64,000 bases of DNA from Toxotes chatareus. Its lineage: Eukaryota; Chordata; Actinopteri; Toxotidae. Both the position numbers and the translations under genes were made by a program. Under the pieces are notes generated by a model. It made no database searches and had not been told where the DNA came from. It was given only the letters and a program-made list of their open reading frames with translations. Positions 13,009 to 25,552 of this stretch are shown here, piece after piece; the stretch's first letter is position 1; every line of letters starts with the position of its first letter. The stretch spans positions 11,713,283 through 11,777,282 of the forward strand of contig CM028901.1 in NCBI GenBank assembly GCA_016801885.1, read 5' to 3'.

Positions 13009-15557
13009 AGACCGAAATTGAACTTAGGATAAAAGAGAATGATCCATTTCTTCCTGCTCAGTTCTTCAAAAAGTTGAGTCAGTTGCATTTTTGGTTTGAG
13101 GTCCATATGCATCAAAAAAAATAAAATAAATAAATATGTATATATATATATATATATTTGCTCTGGTGGCTTCTTAAGTAAGTATATTTCCCATTTAGAT
13201 CCCATTCAATTCTCAGCTGCTTGAAAGTACAGTGCATGGCAGTTTCTTTAGCTTCACGCCTCACCAGGTTTATTTAAATGCCCAATGACTTTAGTATTTA
13301 CAGTTTACCGTGCTATATACCAGGCTGTCATCCCAGAATGTAACCCAATGTAAAAGTTGACTAAACACCTCCACTGTGTGTGACCTTAAGTTTTTGGAAA
13401 AGAGCACCAAACCATACCGTGCAAATCATCCACAGTCGCACAAAGTGAGAAAAATATGGTTTGTTGGCACAATAAGACGACTACATATTGGAAACTCACC
13501 ATCTTGAATTTGCACTCACATAGGTAATATTTTTGTAACTTTGCACCTAGAGGTGTCATCATCAAGTCATCAGCACATTTACCTATGCCAACTTTTTCTT
13601 CCTTTTCATACTTTATTTGTGGTACTGTTGGATGGTTTTTTATGCATCAACGTAGGGAACATCTCCAAATATGGACTTTTGTGTTAGTGTTCATCTGTAG
13701 TGTTTGGTTGCAATAAAACACAGACAAAGCACTTCTCCGTAAGCAGCAATTGACCTTTTTCAGTGGACATTTTGACTTGTTGTAGCAGAAAAAGCATAGG
13801 TGTTACTAATAACATTAACTATGGCTCTGTCTATTCTAGTGTGTGCAAGTGAGTCATCATACACAATTTCAGGACCCTGAAACTGAAGCAGCTAATTGGA
13901 ACTGGTATGCAGCCAGCGAAGTCCAAAAGAGTAAAGTTTTTCCCCTCTGGACGCGTTTTAAGACAGATCAAAATACACTCCCATGAATAATAATTTGTGT
14001 CTCTTTCCACAAAATAAGTTCAACAAACTATTCTCAATATAACATTTCCCTCCTCCCTCACTGAACAGTCCAGAATCTATGAATATGCAAGTATTGTTGA
14101 TGTCAAGAGTTTAATTACTAGACCCAAGATGTCTGCTGCCTCATGGGAAAGTCCATTCTCAGTGCATGTGCACTGGAGCCTTCAAGCTTGTACATCACAC
14201 TTGTGTCCCTCACATACTCTCGCTCTGTCTTTGGCAGATTATCCAAAGATTTTCTGCATTTACTGTTATCAAACAGACGAGAGTCCCTTTAGAAATGACT
14301 GAGCAGGAAGGTGAGGTAGGGACCTCAGAATCAGCAAAACTTTATTCATATTTGTATACGTACATGAACCTTAATGTCTTTTGTGTCCTCTTACAGTGAC
14401 AGTAGCAGAATATTCAAGGGTTAAAGGCACTAACTCCTCCACTGGCCCCATGCCAATTACATCAAGCTATAAAGGACTGTTTTTCCACTTGCTGCCGTGC
14501 AGACAAAGCTTGGCATCTGTTTCTGTCTGTCTGCCATAAGTCTTTTTTACTAGATATTGTAAGCCTTCTCTCTGTATACTTTTAAACTTTTTGTTTTCCC
14601 CTTCTTACACAATCTTTTACTTTGATTTGTGTGAGATGGGGCTGAGCTTCTTCACAGCGAGAAATCTCACACCATCTCTAGGAAAAAAAAAAGCAGAGAA
14701 GATGCTCAGAGATAGAGATAGTGTTTGAAAGGATTCAGTGAAGGAGGGAGGAAAGTGCTTGCAAAGACAAACGTTCCCGTTTTTTTTTTTTTTCCGTTGT
14801 TCTCAGATTCAGGTCTTTATCATAGCTCTGGGTCATATGATCTACTTTATCTTCTTTATCATTTCAGAAAGGAACCGACTTTTCCTCGTCTTTCTCCAAC
14901 CTTCACTCCTCCCTGTGTCGGCACCCAGAAACAGGGATGTGCAATTATGCAGCTCTCACAGCCTTCCTCTTTGCAGACTGAGAGATGGATCAATGAGGAC
15001 ACCGAGATCACAAGAACAGAAGGGTTGGGGGCGTCGGTCTGCTCAGATATGGATCAACTTTAACTTGGTATGTACCAAATAAATACCAGAGGGGGTATTG
15101 GGATGGAGAAAACCTGCAATGAATCAATCTTAGCCCAGCATGTATACTGCAATCAGGAATGGGTGTGCGACATAGGGAGACAAGGTGGAGAAGTGAGAAA
15201 TCAATTGACTTAGATGATCTGAGAGGAAAGATGTTTTTTTTTCACTTTGTTACTCTCACTTGCGATACACAGACATGAATGAACAAACACTGACATGGTC
15301 AAACACAAAGAACAGCAGGCAAATAGAGCCCTCTTAAAACACTGTGTGTAGGTTGGGTTTCTCTATCACTTTTGTGTATGTGTATGTGTGTGTGTGTGTC
15401 TGTGTGGTACAAAGTCAACACGAGTCTAGATAGGGAAGGAGGAGAAAGCCATTAGAGATAGGAGCCTTGGTCTGAGGCTGCGTCTAATGCAAGGCTACTC
15501 AGCCAGTCAACCAAAGCCTGCTTATCATGCCACGGGTACACACAGGCGACAAGCACA

Positions 15558-15558
<1 letters not shown>
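13009..15558. other. Unannotated non-coding sequence
   Basis: Contains an A-rich and (TA)n patch at 13,116-13,157 and a poly-T run near 14,780-14,793. Two frames of about 113 codons at 14,725-15,082 overlap each other and are unrecognised. A short CAGAATCAG...ACTTTATTCAT stretch at 14,328 faintly resembles a retroposon tail. Confidence 0.6.

Positions 15559-15629
<71 letters not shown>
15559..15629. repeat. Compound (TC)n(CA)n microsatellite
   Basis: About six TC units run into a CA run of about 60 nt, the longest uninterrupted CA tract in the window. Open frames across it encode His-Thr or Val-Cys repeats and are artefacts of the tract. Confidence 0.95.
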
Positions 15630-15633
<4 letters not shown>

Positions 15634-18600
15634 TGCACGTACAAAATTTTCCTCAGGCTGTCCACCCAGCCTCTTTGTCAACAAGTACATAAAAAAGGCA
15701 GGAAGGCATTCCTGAAATCTGCTGCACACACACACTGAAACACATGAGTTTGCAGTTCAAGTGTGCAAAGGAAGTTAGACTGGGGTTATTTTAGTAGATT
15801 CTGTCTTTTCAATTTCCATTTTTATATTCACCAGATCTCAGCATTCGAAGTGAGCATTGTGATGAACACAATCCGTGAAAGAAAGTACTATTTTATTGTG
15901 TCCTAAAATAATATTATTCTTACTATTTCTGAGCTGTCAGTTACAACTCCATCATGAATGGAGCTACTTATTCATTTAACTTTCTCATTCGATAATATTA
16001 CTGATTATTGGCATCTGGTGGAATCGTATCAGGTCTTTGATTTACAAACCTCTGTTGTCCAAATGAGTGATTCCGAGCTGCTGTGAATAGTTAAAGTAAA
16101 CAGTTTGCTGTTCTCTGTTGCATTTCTGAAGCAGCTTCATGTTTGCAGCCTCCCGTGGTTCATGCACATGTAACGTCAAAGAGAAATCTGGTACCCTAAT
16201 TATCAAAATGCCCCTGCCTTTATCATAGGTATCTAAAAGTGTCACTAAAATCTCCCAGGACTGAAATCGTAAGCATTATGACATAAAAACTGCAGTAATG
16301 GATTTTTTAAATCAGCTTTTATGCTCTTTCCAGCTGTACCCCCCGCTCTCTCCTTTTTTTTTTTAACGTTTAGCCTGGTTGGTGCCATGCATTAGAGCCT
16401 CCCTCCTGCTGACAGGTTGATCTGTGGTGGCATTTATTGATGTGGCCCAAAGCCCATCCTTAAGCCGCTCTCTGAGATAGTGTCGCCTGGGATGGAGGGG
16501 TTGAGGGTGGAGTGGTGGTCGGGGGAGATAAGCCAACGTTGCACACGAGTGCTTCATTTATGATGAAGTGGTCCAGGCAATTACATTAGAGGCACAACGA
16601 GAGCCCTTGTCTCTCTCTCTCTCTCTCTCTCTGTGAATCTTTGTCAACCCACTCACACTCACAATGCCTCATGCCTCTCTCCCAGCGAAATGCAAGGAGG
16701 CACCTCTCAAGCCTTATCAGACCGGCAGTCAAGGACGGGAACTTTTGCGCCGTCCACCTTTCATAATGCCTTGCATGGTCCGCCAAACGAGGGAGGAAGA
16801 TTTATGACATGACACCAGTCAGCCCCAGCACCTGCACACAACGTCCCTCTGTTGAGAGTATCTGTTCACTCTTTATTGGAGGCCGTCATTTAGGAGGAGT
16901 AATTGACTGGAAATGGACTAGTGCAGGTGAGATTCTTTATGGTCCAAGTGTCGGCTAACTGCGCAGGATTCTTACTTGATGGAGGAGTAGGGTGAAGAGA
17001 GGAGAGCGTTCAAAGAGACAGCCGCACAATAAGCCTTAACAAGTAATTAAATGGTGTATTGACTCTTACAGTCTTCTTTTTTTTCTGCAAACAACATAAA
17101 CTGCAGTGAAACAAGTGAAATTATTTCAACCCGCTGGTACGTTTCATCATTTTTTTCTTTTTTAACCAGAAGCAGAGAAAAAGAAAAAAAAACAGACTTC
17201 AAACTTGAATACTACATTTAATTACTTGTTAAGATTGAGATATGCAATATGATCACTCAAGAATGTAATGCCCCTAGAGGAGTATGTCTGACGTGCTTTT
17301 TTGTTTCTCATTTTTGCAGTAAGATTAAATGGTGACTCTTTTGTTCAAATCCTTTATTACCTTTATTATAACCTGAACGCTCGTAATTCTTTTTGTATAA
17401 GTAGTTACATAAAAAAGTTATGATAAAGACAACAAAACAATCTCGTAACATTATGAAAGCAAACAGAACGTGCACCATTTTTTTGTTGTAGTATTAGACT
17501 GCCAGACAGATGTCAACAGTATCAACATTTTTTTTTTGTGTTCACATCTGGGTTCAAAACTTCTCTCAGCAGCTCATTAAACAGAAACAAATATGAATAT
17601 AATTAGTTATAAAAACCCACACCCTCATTATGTGTCGCAGCAGGGCCATAGCAGCACACAAGACAGCCCCAAACACAAACTTACAGCAGGCCAGATGGAC
17701 AGTGTGGCTTAATGTTGTCATGTCACGGGGGGCCATATGTTCTGCTGTACAATATTTCTGTTGGTTTAGTTGTTTAGCGTCGGACAGACTCCTGAAATTA
17801 TGTGGGCAGGCAGAGAGGCAGAGAGGAGACAGAACGAGGTGCAGAGGAGTGTTGCTGCCCACAGGGAAACAGGCTTTGACATATGTGGAAGCACAGAGCT
17901 CCTTTGGGGAAGGGGGGTGGTGGGGAGGAGCAGAGAGACTCCTCAGAGCTGTGGGGAGAAGGGTGTGATCATTCTGTCATGGAGTATTACTGTCATAATG
18001 CATACACACATACACGGTGAAGTACACACAATGGCGAGTGTGTACAAACACACAGAAGTTGAAATGCTGATGTATGATATACAGTGGCAGCCCTCGTGTA
18101 CGCAAACACACACGTCCACATACACCTGTACACTTGTGACGGCAGCCCCCTTAGGTGGAGCCCGGTGGGGCTGCCATTTTCTGCACCAGCACCTGTCACC
18201 TGGATCATGGACAAGGAATGAGACGAGCTTGTCAACCTCTGCTCTCCTCCACACAGTGCTCCCTTTCTCTCTCTCTCTCTCTTGCTTGCACTCTTTTCCC
18301 TCCCTCTCCGCCTCTTTTCATTCCCAGGCGTGTCGAGCCAGCCAGCTATGATAATTCAGCACCGAGAGACATGCTCACTTTGCTTGTGGAGTCACCAATT
18401 GCTACAGTTTTCCCAGCTAAGTGCCCACAAGCTTGGCCCCGGCTGTGAAAGTGACAAAAGGAAATACCTCAATTCTGGCTCTTTTTACAGCTTCACATGA
18501 AAGGCAGCGACTGATAATACACAGTCACACCTTTGGAGGATACTGCATTTCCTCACATAGTGTCCAGAGCCTTTATTTACCTCGACTGCAGAAGGCAGCA

Positions 18601-18634
18601 GGCAGACCTTTGTTTCTAATTCCCTCTGTTTGAT
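15630..18634. other. Unannotated non-coding sequence
   Basis: Includes the longest open frame of the window (17,770-18,351 plus, 193 codons), which has no recognisable domain and has several long overlapping frames on both strands, so I do not call it a gene. Pyrimidine-rich sequence lies near 18,262-18,320. Confidence 0.6.
16611..16632. repeat. (CT)n microsatellite
   Basis: Eleven CT units. Confidence 0.92.
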
Positions 18635-18750
18635 AATATAGTTTATAGTATATAGTATAGAATATACTAGAATATACTTAGAATATACTTTATTGATCCC
18701 TTTGGGAGGTCCCTTGGGGAAATTTGGGATTAGTATATAGTATATAGTAT
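18635..18750 (-). mobile_element. 3' tail of a non-LTR retroposon, minus strand
   Basis: Read on the minus strand, 18,678-18,728 gives the same core as the copy at 12,937: CCCAAATTTCCCCAAGGGAC, then CTCCCAAAGGGATCAATAAA and a decayed tail of TATTCTA-type units. Tracts of TATAGTATA type flank it on both sides, which could be a tail plus target duplication or a microsatellite that grew from the tail. It is severely 5'-truncated and non-coding. Confidence 0.65.
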
Positions 18751-21700
18751 AATTGGTCATATTTTAGTCCAAGGCCCTGTTTTGATCTGCTCCCATTTGC
18801 CCTGTTACTAAGTTACTACACTGCACTGTTAATACACTTCTTCTGTGTCAAATTAAAAGCCCTTTAGCTTTTCAGTGGACAGAAACTCTCCATTTCTCAA
18901 TACGACTTTTACTGTGAAACACTGTATATTTTACATTACTGCAAACTACAGCTGGCTGAGACATGAACTCACATACACATATACATACACATATATACAC
19001 ATACCCACAGTGGCTCAAATAGGATAACAATACTTTAGATGAGTGATCCAGAACAACAAAGTGTTGAAAATAGTACAATTGTGTTGCTGAATTTATTAGA
19101 TGAAAACCTTAGAAATGTTCATTATGCTAAAGTAACATGCACATTACATGACAGGCACCAGAAGGTCTTTGGAACTAAGTGACAGTATGTAGACCCACAT
19201 TAAGCCATTTAAATCAATTTGCAACATTTGTGTGGCGCGCTGAGCGAAAAAAGACATAGAGCAGCATTAACATGATGAAGTTAGCTCTGTATTGATCTCC
19301 ATCAATTCCTCAGAGAAACATCAGACTCTTTAGCTGCGAAATGCTGCACTGTGTTCACTATGTCTGTTTGCTGTTTGGTGCTGGGCAGGCAGTGTAAAGT
19401 GGGTTCATTCAAGATTTCAAAACTAAAACAGTAAGCTGAAAGAAGCTAAAAAGCAGGACAGAAGACAACTTCTGGAGTCACTGGAAGTTGTACTCTCCCT
19501 CTCTTGGTAAAGAATAGTTTCCATCCCTCATCTCCGTCCTGGTCCTGGACCAGTTTTCTCTGTTGGAAACACAAATACAAACTGATACGGACCCTCTATT
19601 CAACTCAAAACAAAGGAGCTGATCCCTAAAATGTCAAAGTAACAAAGTAACAAAGAAATTCTGGGATCAGTAAGCACACTGTAAATACAGGATTTCAAAT
19701 TGTAATCCCTTACACAACTAATGACAGATAAAGGTCATAATGCTACTGTAACACACTAGTAATGCACAACTACACAGCAATATAAGAGAGCAAACAAGCA
19801 TGTAAATGTGTGCATGAGTATGGTCAGAAGTGTTTGACATTGGTTGAAAAAGGGAGAAATGGGATTAACAAAAGATATTAATTAAGTGTGTGTTTACGTG
19901 TGTGTGTGTGTGTGTGTGTGTTTGTTTTGTGTTATGTGTGAGAAGAAGCCAGAAGGTGCTTTCAGAGGCACAGATGGGTGCATTAGCACACAGTGGGAGC
20001 TTATGTTTTATTGTTTTTTAAAGCCATAAATCTTAGTGGGGGGTTCAGATATAATTATTTCACATGCAGTTTTGTTTGGAGTCCACAGAGGGAAGAGACT
20101 GTGTGCTGTAATTCTGGGGAGTAACTGGCTGCTGGCAGATCTACAATTTTTTTTTTTTTTTTTGGTTCTTTTACAAGAGTCTAAGGAAGCAAAGAGAAGG
20201 TTGACCGCAGTTAGAGGCTCCGCTGTCCATTTTTAAAGGTCATGAGTGGCAGAGAGAAATCTTTAACACCACTGTGACAGCACTAGGTGTCTACTCTTTC
20301 ATTTTTGTCACTTTCTCTCTCTCTATGTGGTCTTCCATCTATCATTTTACTGTCCAGAGGAACATCCCAAGCTGTGATCTCTAAATTTCCATCTCAGGAT
20401 CAAGTATCGATCAATCCCCCGCTGTCTGCAATCCCCACAGTCTGCTGTCTGTCTCCTACTCCCCCCTGCATTTTCTTTGCAGCCGCCTCCACGCCTGTTT
20501 ATCTCTTCTCATGCATCATCTCTCATCATTCGCTTCCTGCTACCAGTACCTCCCCTTCACCATCATCTTTTCCTCCACACAAACACCACCCCTGCTGCTT
20601 CTCCTTCCTCTCTCTGTTTCCCTTCTGGTCAGCTCCTCCTCCTCCTGTCTTTTCTCCAGTCCCCCCTCCCCACCAGCCCTCCTTTTTTTTCTTTTCCTTC
20701 CACATCTGTTTCTCTGTCTCTCTCTCTGTTTCTCTGTTTCAGTACAGCTCAACATCAATTCACCAAGCTTTATTGGCATGAATGTCATAAAAATCTTTCC
20801 TACTTATTTGCCAAAATGCCAAAGCCTGTGAGAAGGATGCTCTAAGAGGATACATTCTTCCACCAAGAGAGGGGGAAAAAAAAAACTAACCACATTAGTA
20901 AATAAATCTCTCTGCCTTTATCCGTCTGCAGTTGGTTTTATGTGGCCAGCGATGGCAGGGGTTCAAACTGTGATGGAGTGCCAAGATGAAGGCTCCATCA
21001 TCATTATTATTATTCATGATTTAGACACATAAAACAAGTCCTTTGTGAAGTAAACAGGACATGCCCGTGGTAAAGAGGAGCCTTGGCCCCTCTGCTATAA
21101 ATTGCCTTTGCAAAAGGACACTTTGATATTCTGAGCTTTATTAGAATGCCCTTTCTTTTGGCATTGTAAGAGAAAGTAAACTGCCATTTGGAATTAGATT
21201 TAAAGCCCTTGGGTGATGGAGAAAGTTACAGAGAGATGGGAGATGATAGAAGACAGATAAGGCAGGGTTTATGGTGAACGATAGCAGTAAATCAGCATGA
21301 AAATCTCTTGCCTGTCAACAACTCATCAGAAAGGCTAGGGTCTAATGACTTTGACCACGTTTGATTAAAAATGTATACACTTCATCCACAAATAAGCAAA
21401 TGAAAGAGTCTAAAAACACGTCAGTCGACAAGTACATGCTTTCTTTTTCTTTTTTGGTCACACTGTTTCATCACTCACAATCTCCTGCATAGTCAGAGGC
21501 AGAGAGCGACAGGAAGATGAGAGCAAATGGAAAATGAATAAGCAACTTGTTTATTTTCTTAGGGAACAAAGTTGATGAGATAGTAGACAGAGGGTTGCTG
21601 AATAACAAAAGGGACATAGGGAGGTAGAAATGAAATGCAGCTGCTTCACATATTGATAAGAAGGCCCCGACACTACAAGTCAGAAATATTGAGCTGCTCA

Positions 21701-22567
21701 TTAGTTGAACTGCATCCAGCAGCTTCTAGTGATTTTCTTGACACTTTCCCACTCAAATATTTTCTGAGAAAGACACCAGTAGAAAGTGGATGAATGATTA
21801 AAACAAATGATGCTTAACTTAACATAGAAAGAAAAAGAATGGACTCTGCTCTAGTGAATTTTCTTTGTCCAAACACATGAAGGGATGACTTTGCAAGCGA
21901 GGTGCTAATGAGCCTCTGAATAATAAAAGGACTGTATTTTTTACTTAGTTCAAGTCACCGCGGCCTCAAGGTGTATGCCCCCGACAGGTTTAAGCATTTA
22001 GGAAACAAAAATGAGAGAATGAAAGAGGATATTGACAATGTGTCTGGGAAAAGATGCGGATACAATTTGAGATCTCTGCTCAATCCACTCGTCTCCGGGT
22101 ATCAATAGCAAAGAGTCCTCAGGGATCCCCACTTAGATCAAACTCTGCTTTGGAGCTTGATATACTGCAAGGCCTGTAACAGTTTGTAGCACTAATGCAT
22201 GGTAGCTAGACTTATGTAAGGCTTACATGGAATCAATGAGGGCTAAATGAAAAACTAAAAAAAGTGCAGTTTAACATTATTTCTTCAGTTTAAATATCTG
22301 CATATGTGATCGTTCTTCTGTCTTTAGAGAAATAAAATTAAATAGACATACATTTAATTATAAAAACATAAGAACTTAAATTGGGGTGCTCAGACTGCAG
22401 AAAATAATGCTGCATAACTTCCAGGCTTTAATGAAGGACACAGATAAGATAAGACCAAACATGATGGGCAGATCTAGACCTTAAAACAAAGCCTAATCCA
22501 TTTTACCTATTCTAGCAGCATGGCACTATAGATGTAAATGTTGGTTGCTTCAACGCTGATCTGTCAT
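18751..22567. other. Unannotated non-coding sequence
   Basis: No gene recognised. A (GT)n tract lies at 19,899, poly-T at about 20,148-20,163 and a strongly pyrimidine-rich stretch at 20,440-20,740. The pyrimidine-rich stretch produces several long Ser/Phe/Pro-rich frames that are compositional artefacts. CCAAGCTTTATTGGCATGAA at 20,762 resembles the end of a teleost retroposon but is too short to assign. Confidence 0.6.
19899..19921. repeat. (GT)n microsatellite
   Basis: About eleven GT units. Confidence 0.92.
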
Positions 22568-22712
22568 TGAAATATCTCCACAATTATTGGATGGATTGTC
22601 ATGAAAATCATGGCCCATAAATGCTAAATCTCAGAGACATTGATGTTCCCCTGACTTTTCTTCTCACACCACGAGCAGGTTAAAATTTCCACTAATCCTG
22701 TAAAATATCTAC
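22568..22712 (+). repeat. Teleost GAAATATCTC-type interspersed repeat
   Basis: The copy reads GAAATATCTCCACAATTATT then GGATGGATTGTCATGAAAAT, followed by a CCCCTGACTTTTC block and a C(A)CCA...CAGGTTAAAATTTCC block. This order matches a common teleost repeat with core 'gaaatatctcaacaactattggatggattg...cccctgacttttcctctagcgccac'. The copy is diverged and non-coding. Recognition is from memory. Confidence 0.55.
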
Positions 22713-23195
22713 GTGTGACAGCAAATTTTTATAAATGATACTTTAGTTCAATTACTCACAGACACATACCAACTGGTTACAAGCTAGCTCTCTGTTAGTC
22801 CTCTCATGTGTGCTAAGTTGGTTGATATATTTTTCATCTATTAATTTATTAATTGCAATTAACCATCTCTTAATGTGTGATATCTGTAGTATAAATCAAA
22901 TGTATCACCAGTGGCATGCATTTTCCAGCGGCCATAAAAGGCACAGATAGAAGTGTACTGTGAATTTGATAGTGATAAACTGCTTAAGTGAGTGCGTGTG
23001 CGTGTGTGCGCCTGTAATGCACCTGTATGAACTACATCTGACATTGAGCAGCAGAGCGGTGGTGATGGAGGATCTTGGGGTGATAAATCAGCACAGAGAA
23101 AAAGGAGAGGTGAGAGGCAGATTTCAGCTAAAGGTGTGTGAGGAGGAGATCAGGACAGAGAGGATTAAAGAGCAAGTGTCATGTGGGTGTGTGGC

Positions 23196-23229
<34 letters not shown>

Positions 23230-24765
23230 AAAAGAGAGAAAGTGGGTCTCTTAGGAGCTTTCTGCTGTCTTACAATGCCGGGGCAGGGATGAAAGAATAA
23301 AAGTAGATTTACACCACATGAACATGAACTTTCTTTTTCTCGCTGCACCTATCATTGTGTACTGGAGCGTGTGTGTGTGGTAACAGGTTAAAAGAAGAAC
23401 ACCAAAGAGACGATGAGGGAAAAGCAGAGACTCCGAGAATAGATGTACAGTGTCTAAAAGGCCTGCGTAAACGGCTGTGTAACTCCAGGACTTTCTATGA
23501 ATCTGAGGATATTCTGGTGACTGTTCTCGGCGTTAATCAGAATGTCCTGTGGCCGGTGCCGTGCATCACCTTCTGTAATCAGGGAAAGAGAGAAAGGCGG
23601 AGACGAACAGACAAGATTGCAGCAGGCCTTTTAATGTGAATAAAAATGATGTGGTTCAGGCTGTGTAATTTAACTGACTTCCATCTGTAGGGACGGTTTC
23701 ACTCAGACTGCAGAGCTAGAAACATGAAAAGAAGAGCACAAGTAATGACAGTGACCTCGACCAATGATAACGTGTGCAGACACAGAGCAGCATTCCAGAT
23801 CATCAGGATGTACAGTCACTGTGTGTATGTGTGGGTGCACAGGTATGTCTGTCCCTTTATGATTCCCTGCATGACTTGACCACCTCACAGGCTCATTAAG
23901 GTGCACACATACCTCATAAAACCTGCCTGTCTGACTTTATTTGCTCTCGAGAGTTTCAAGGGAGCACTACAGTGTGCAAGGTGAGGGTCATGTGACCGTC
24001 TGAGGGTGCCAAGTGAACACTGGTACCACCAAGCACAGCTACCCTGTGCTTACTGCTGATAAGACCGTTCCCACTGAAGATGTAAATCTTAAAAATTGCA
24101 AGACTGCCCGAGATGTAGTCTACCAACGCCTGTGGCTGTCTCCAGTGGCCATATGAGCCATGCCCTTGCAACCCCCCCAAGAGTCTCCCCTCTCTGCTCT
24201 CCCACTCCCCATCATTAGGCTGCAGTGCTGAATTCCAGGGCAAAGCATGTTTGTCACCATGGGTGGCAGTGTGTGGGAGCTTTGGAGAGGGGTCACTGGT
24301 GAAACACACAGGGTCATGTCTGTGACTGCTCATGCATTAGGCTGTGGCCGTGGGTACGTGCTGGAGTGTGTGGCCTTTCCAAAGGGGTGACTAGGTTTCT
24401 GAAAAGCATGGAGAACACAGTGATGGGGTTAGATTGTGGAGGGAGGGTCACGTGCCAGGCAGAGCATACAGTATGTGTGGGAGTGAACATGTTTGAATGT
24501 GACACGCATGACAGTGCGAGGATGGGTGAGGAGAGGTGATCCATACCAGGTGTCACGCCGTCTGTGATAAAGCAGGGATGAGAGATCACTGAGCTCTGTC
24601 TCTCTCCACCCAGGGGAAAGCTGGGTGTATTAATATCCTCAGAGCAGCAGCTGTACTGACATAGCCCGGATTCAAGATTCAAGACTCCTGAGTCTCACAT
24701 AATATTTTGCTGAACTTGTGTGGAGGCTTTAAGTTATGTACGACCGAAGAGCCTGCACATACACG
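22713..24765. other. Unannotated non-coding sequence
   Basis: Contains a (GT)n(GA)n tract at 23,196. Two same-strand minus frames of 125 and 122 codons overlap at 23,956-24,682 in a locally GC-richer stretch; they match no family I know and have no clear splice or start context. Confidence 0.6.
23196..23230. repeat. Compound (GT)n(GA)n microsatellite
   Basis: About ten GT units followed directly by about seven GA units. Confidence 0.92.
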
Positions 24766-25552
24766 GCACACTGGCAGTAAGTATTCAGACCCTTTGCTAT
24801 CACGCTTGGTATTTAGCTCAGGTCCCTCCCACTTCTCTTAATCATCTTTGAGATGTTGCTGCACCTTAACTGGAGTCCACCTGGGGTACATACAATTGAT
24901 TGGACATGATTTTAAAAGGTACCCACCTGTCGAAATAAGGCCTCGCAGATGACATATCAGAGCAAATATGAAGCCATGAGGTCAAAGGTCCAGAGCTCTC
25001 AAGAGCTCAGACTGGGCTGAAGGTTCACGTTCCAACAGGATAATGACCCTAAGCACACAGCAAAGACAACGCAGGACTTCCTTAGGGGACAACTCTGAGA
25101 ATGTCATTGACTGGCCCATCCAGAGACCTGACTTGAACCCAATCGAACATCTCTGAGGAGACCTGGAAATCTGTCCACCGACGGTCCCCATCTAACCTGT
25201 CAGAGCTTGAGAGCATCTGCAGAAAAAAAGGGCAGAAAATTCCCAAATCCAGATGTTCAGAGTTTGTGGCATAATACCTAAGAAGACCCGAGGCTGTAAT
25301 CGCTGCTAAGAAAGCACTGAGTAAAGGTTCTGAAGATTTATGTTGGTTTGATATAATCAATATGATGTGAGTTTTTCCTTTCCAATACGTTTGCAAAAAA
25401 ATATAAAATTCTGTTTTTTCTTTGTCATTATGGGATATTGAGTGTAGACTGATGAGGAAAATAATGAATTTAAACGATTTTAGCATAAGACTGCGACATA
25501 ACAAACTCAGAAAAAAAGTGAAAGGGTTTGAATACTTTATGAATGCACTGTA
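24766..25552 (+). mobile_element. Internally deleted Tc1-family transposon with both ends
   Basis: The left end carries TAAGTATTCAGACCCTTTGC. The right end carries AAAGGGTTTGAATACTTTAT then GAATGCACTGTA, the inverted counterpart typical of fish Tc1 elements. The left 220 bp matches the known leader (GGAGTCCACCTGGGG, CAATTGATTGGACATGATTT, then GCCATGAGGTC at the usual transposase start). The sequence then jumps straight to the transposase C-terminal part, so most of the gene, including the DNA-binding domain and first catalytic Asp, is missing. The length is about 0.79 kb against about 1.6 kb for intact relatives. The deletion junction lies near 24,993-25,008, where GAGCTC occurs twice. It cannot move on its own. 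Confidence 0.85.
25010..25335 (+). pseudogene. Tc1 transposase C-terminal remnant
   Basis: Translation in pieces gives QQDNDPKHT at about 25,033-25,059, with the second catalytic Asp codon at 25,039-25,041, and DLNPIEHL around 25,145, with the Glu codon at 25,145-25,147. These are the second and third residues of the DD34E triad of Tc1 transposases. The two codon starts are 106 nt apart; 105 nt would be expected for 34 intervening residues, so a net one-base insertion breaks the frame. A TGA follows soon after the NPIEHL motif. The N-terminal paired-like domain and first Asp are absent. It is non-functional. Confidence 0.85.

Noticed and set aside
15487..15738. Three frames encoding His-Thr or Val-Cys repeats
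   Set aside because: They are translations of the long CA microsatellite.
17770..18351. Longest open frame, 193 codons, plus strand
   Set aside because: No recognisable domain. It is His/Thr- and Ser/Leu-rich through CA and CT patches, and other long frames overlap it on both strands. Expected by chance in a region of this composition.
20287..20845. Overlapping Ser/Phe/Pro/Leu-rich frames up to 164 codons
   Set aside because: Produced by strongly pyrimidine-rich DNA; three different overlapping plus-strand frames are open, so composition, not coding, explains it.
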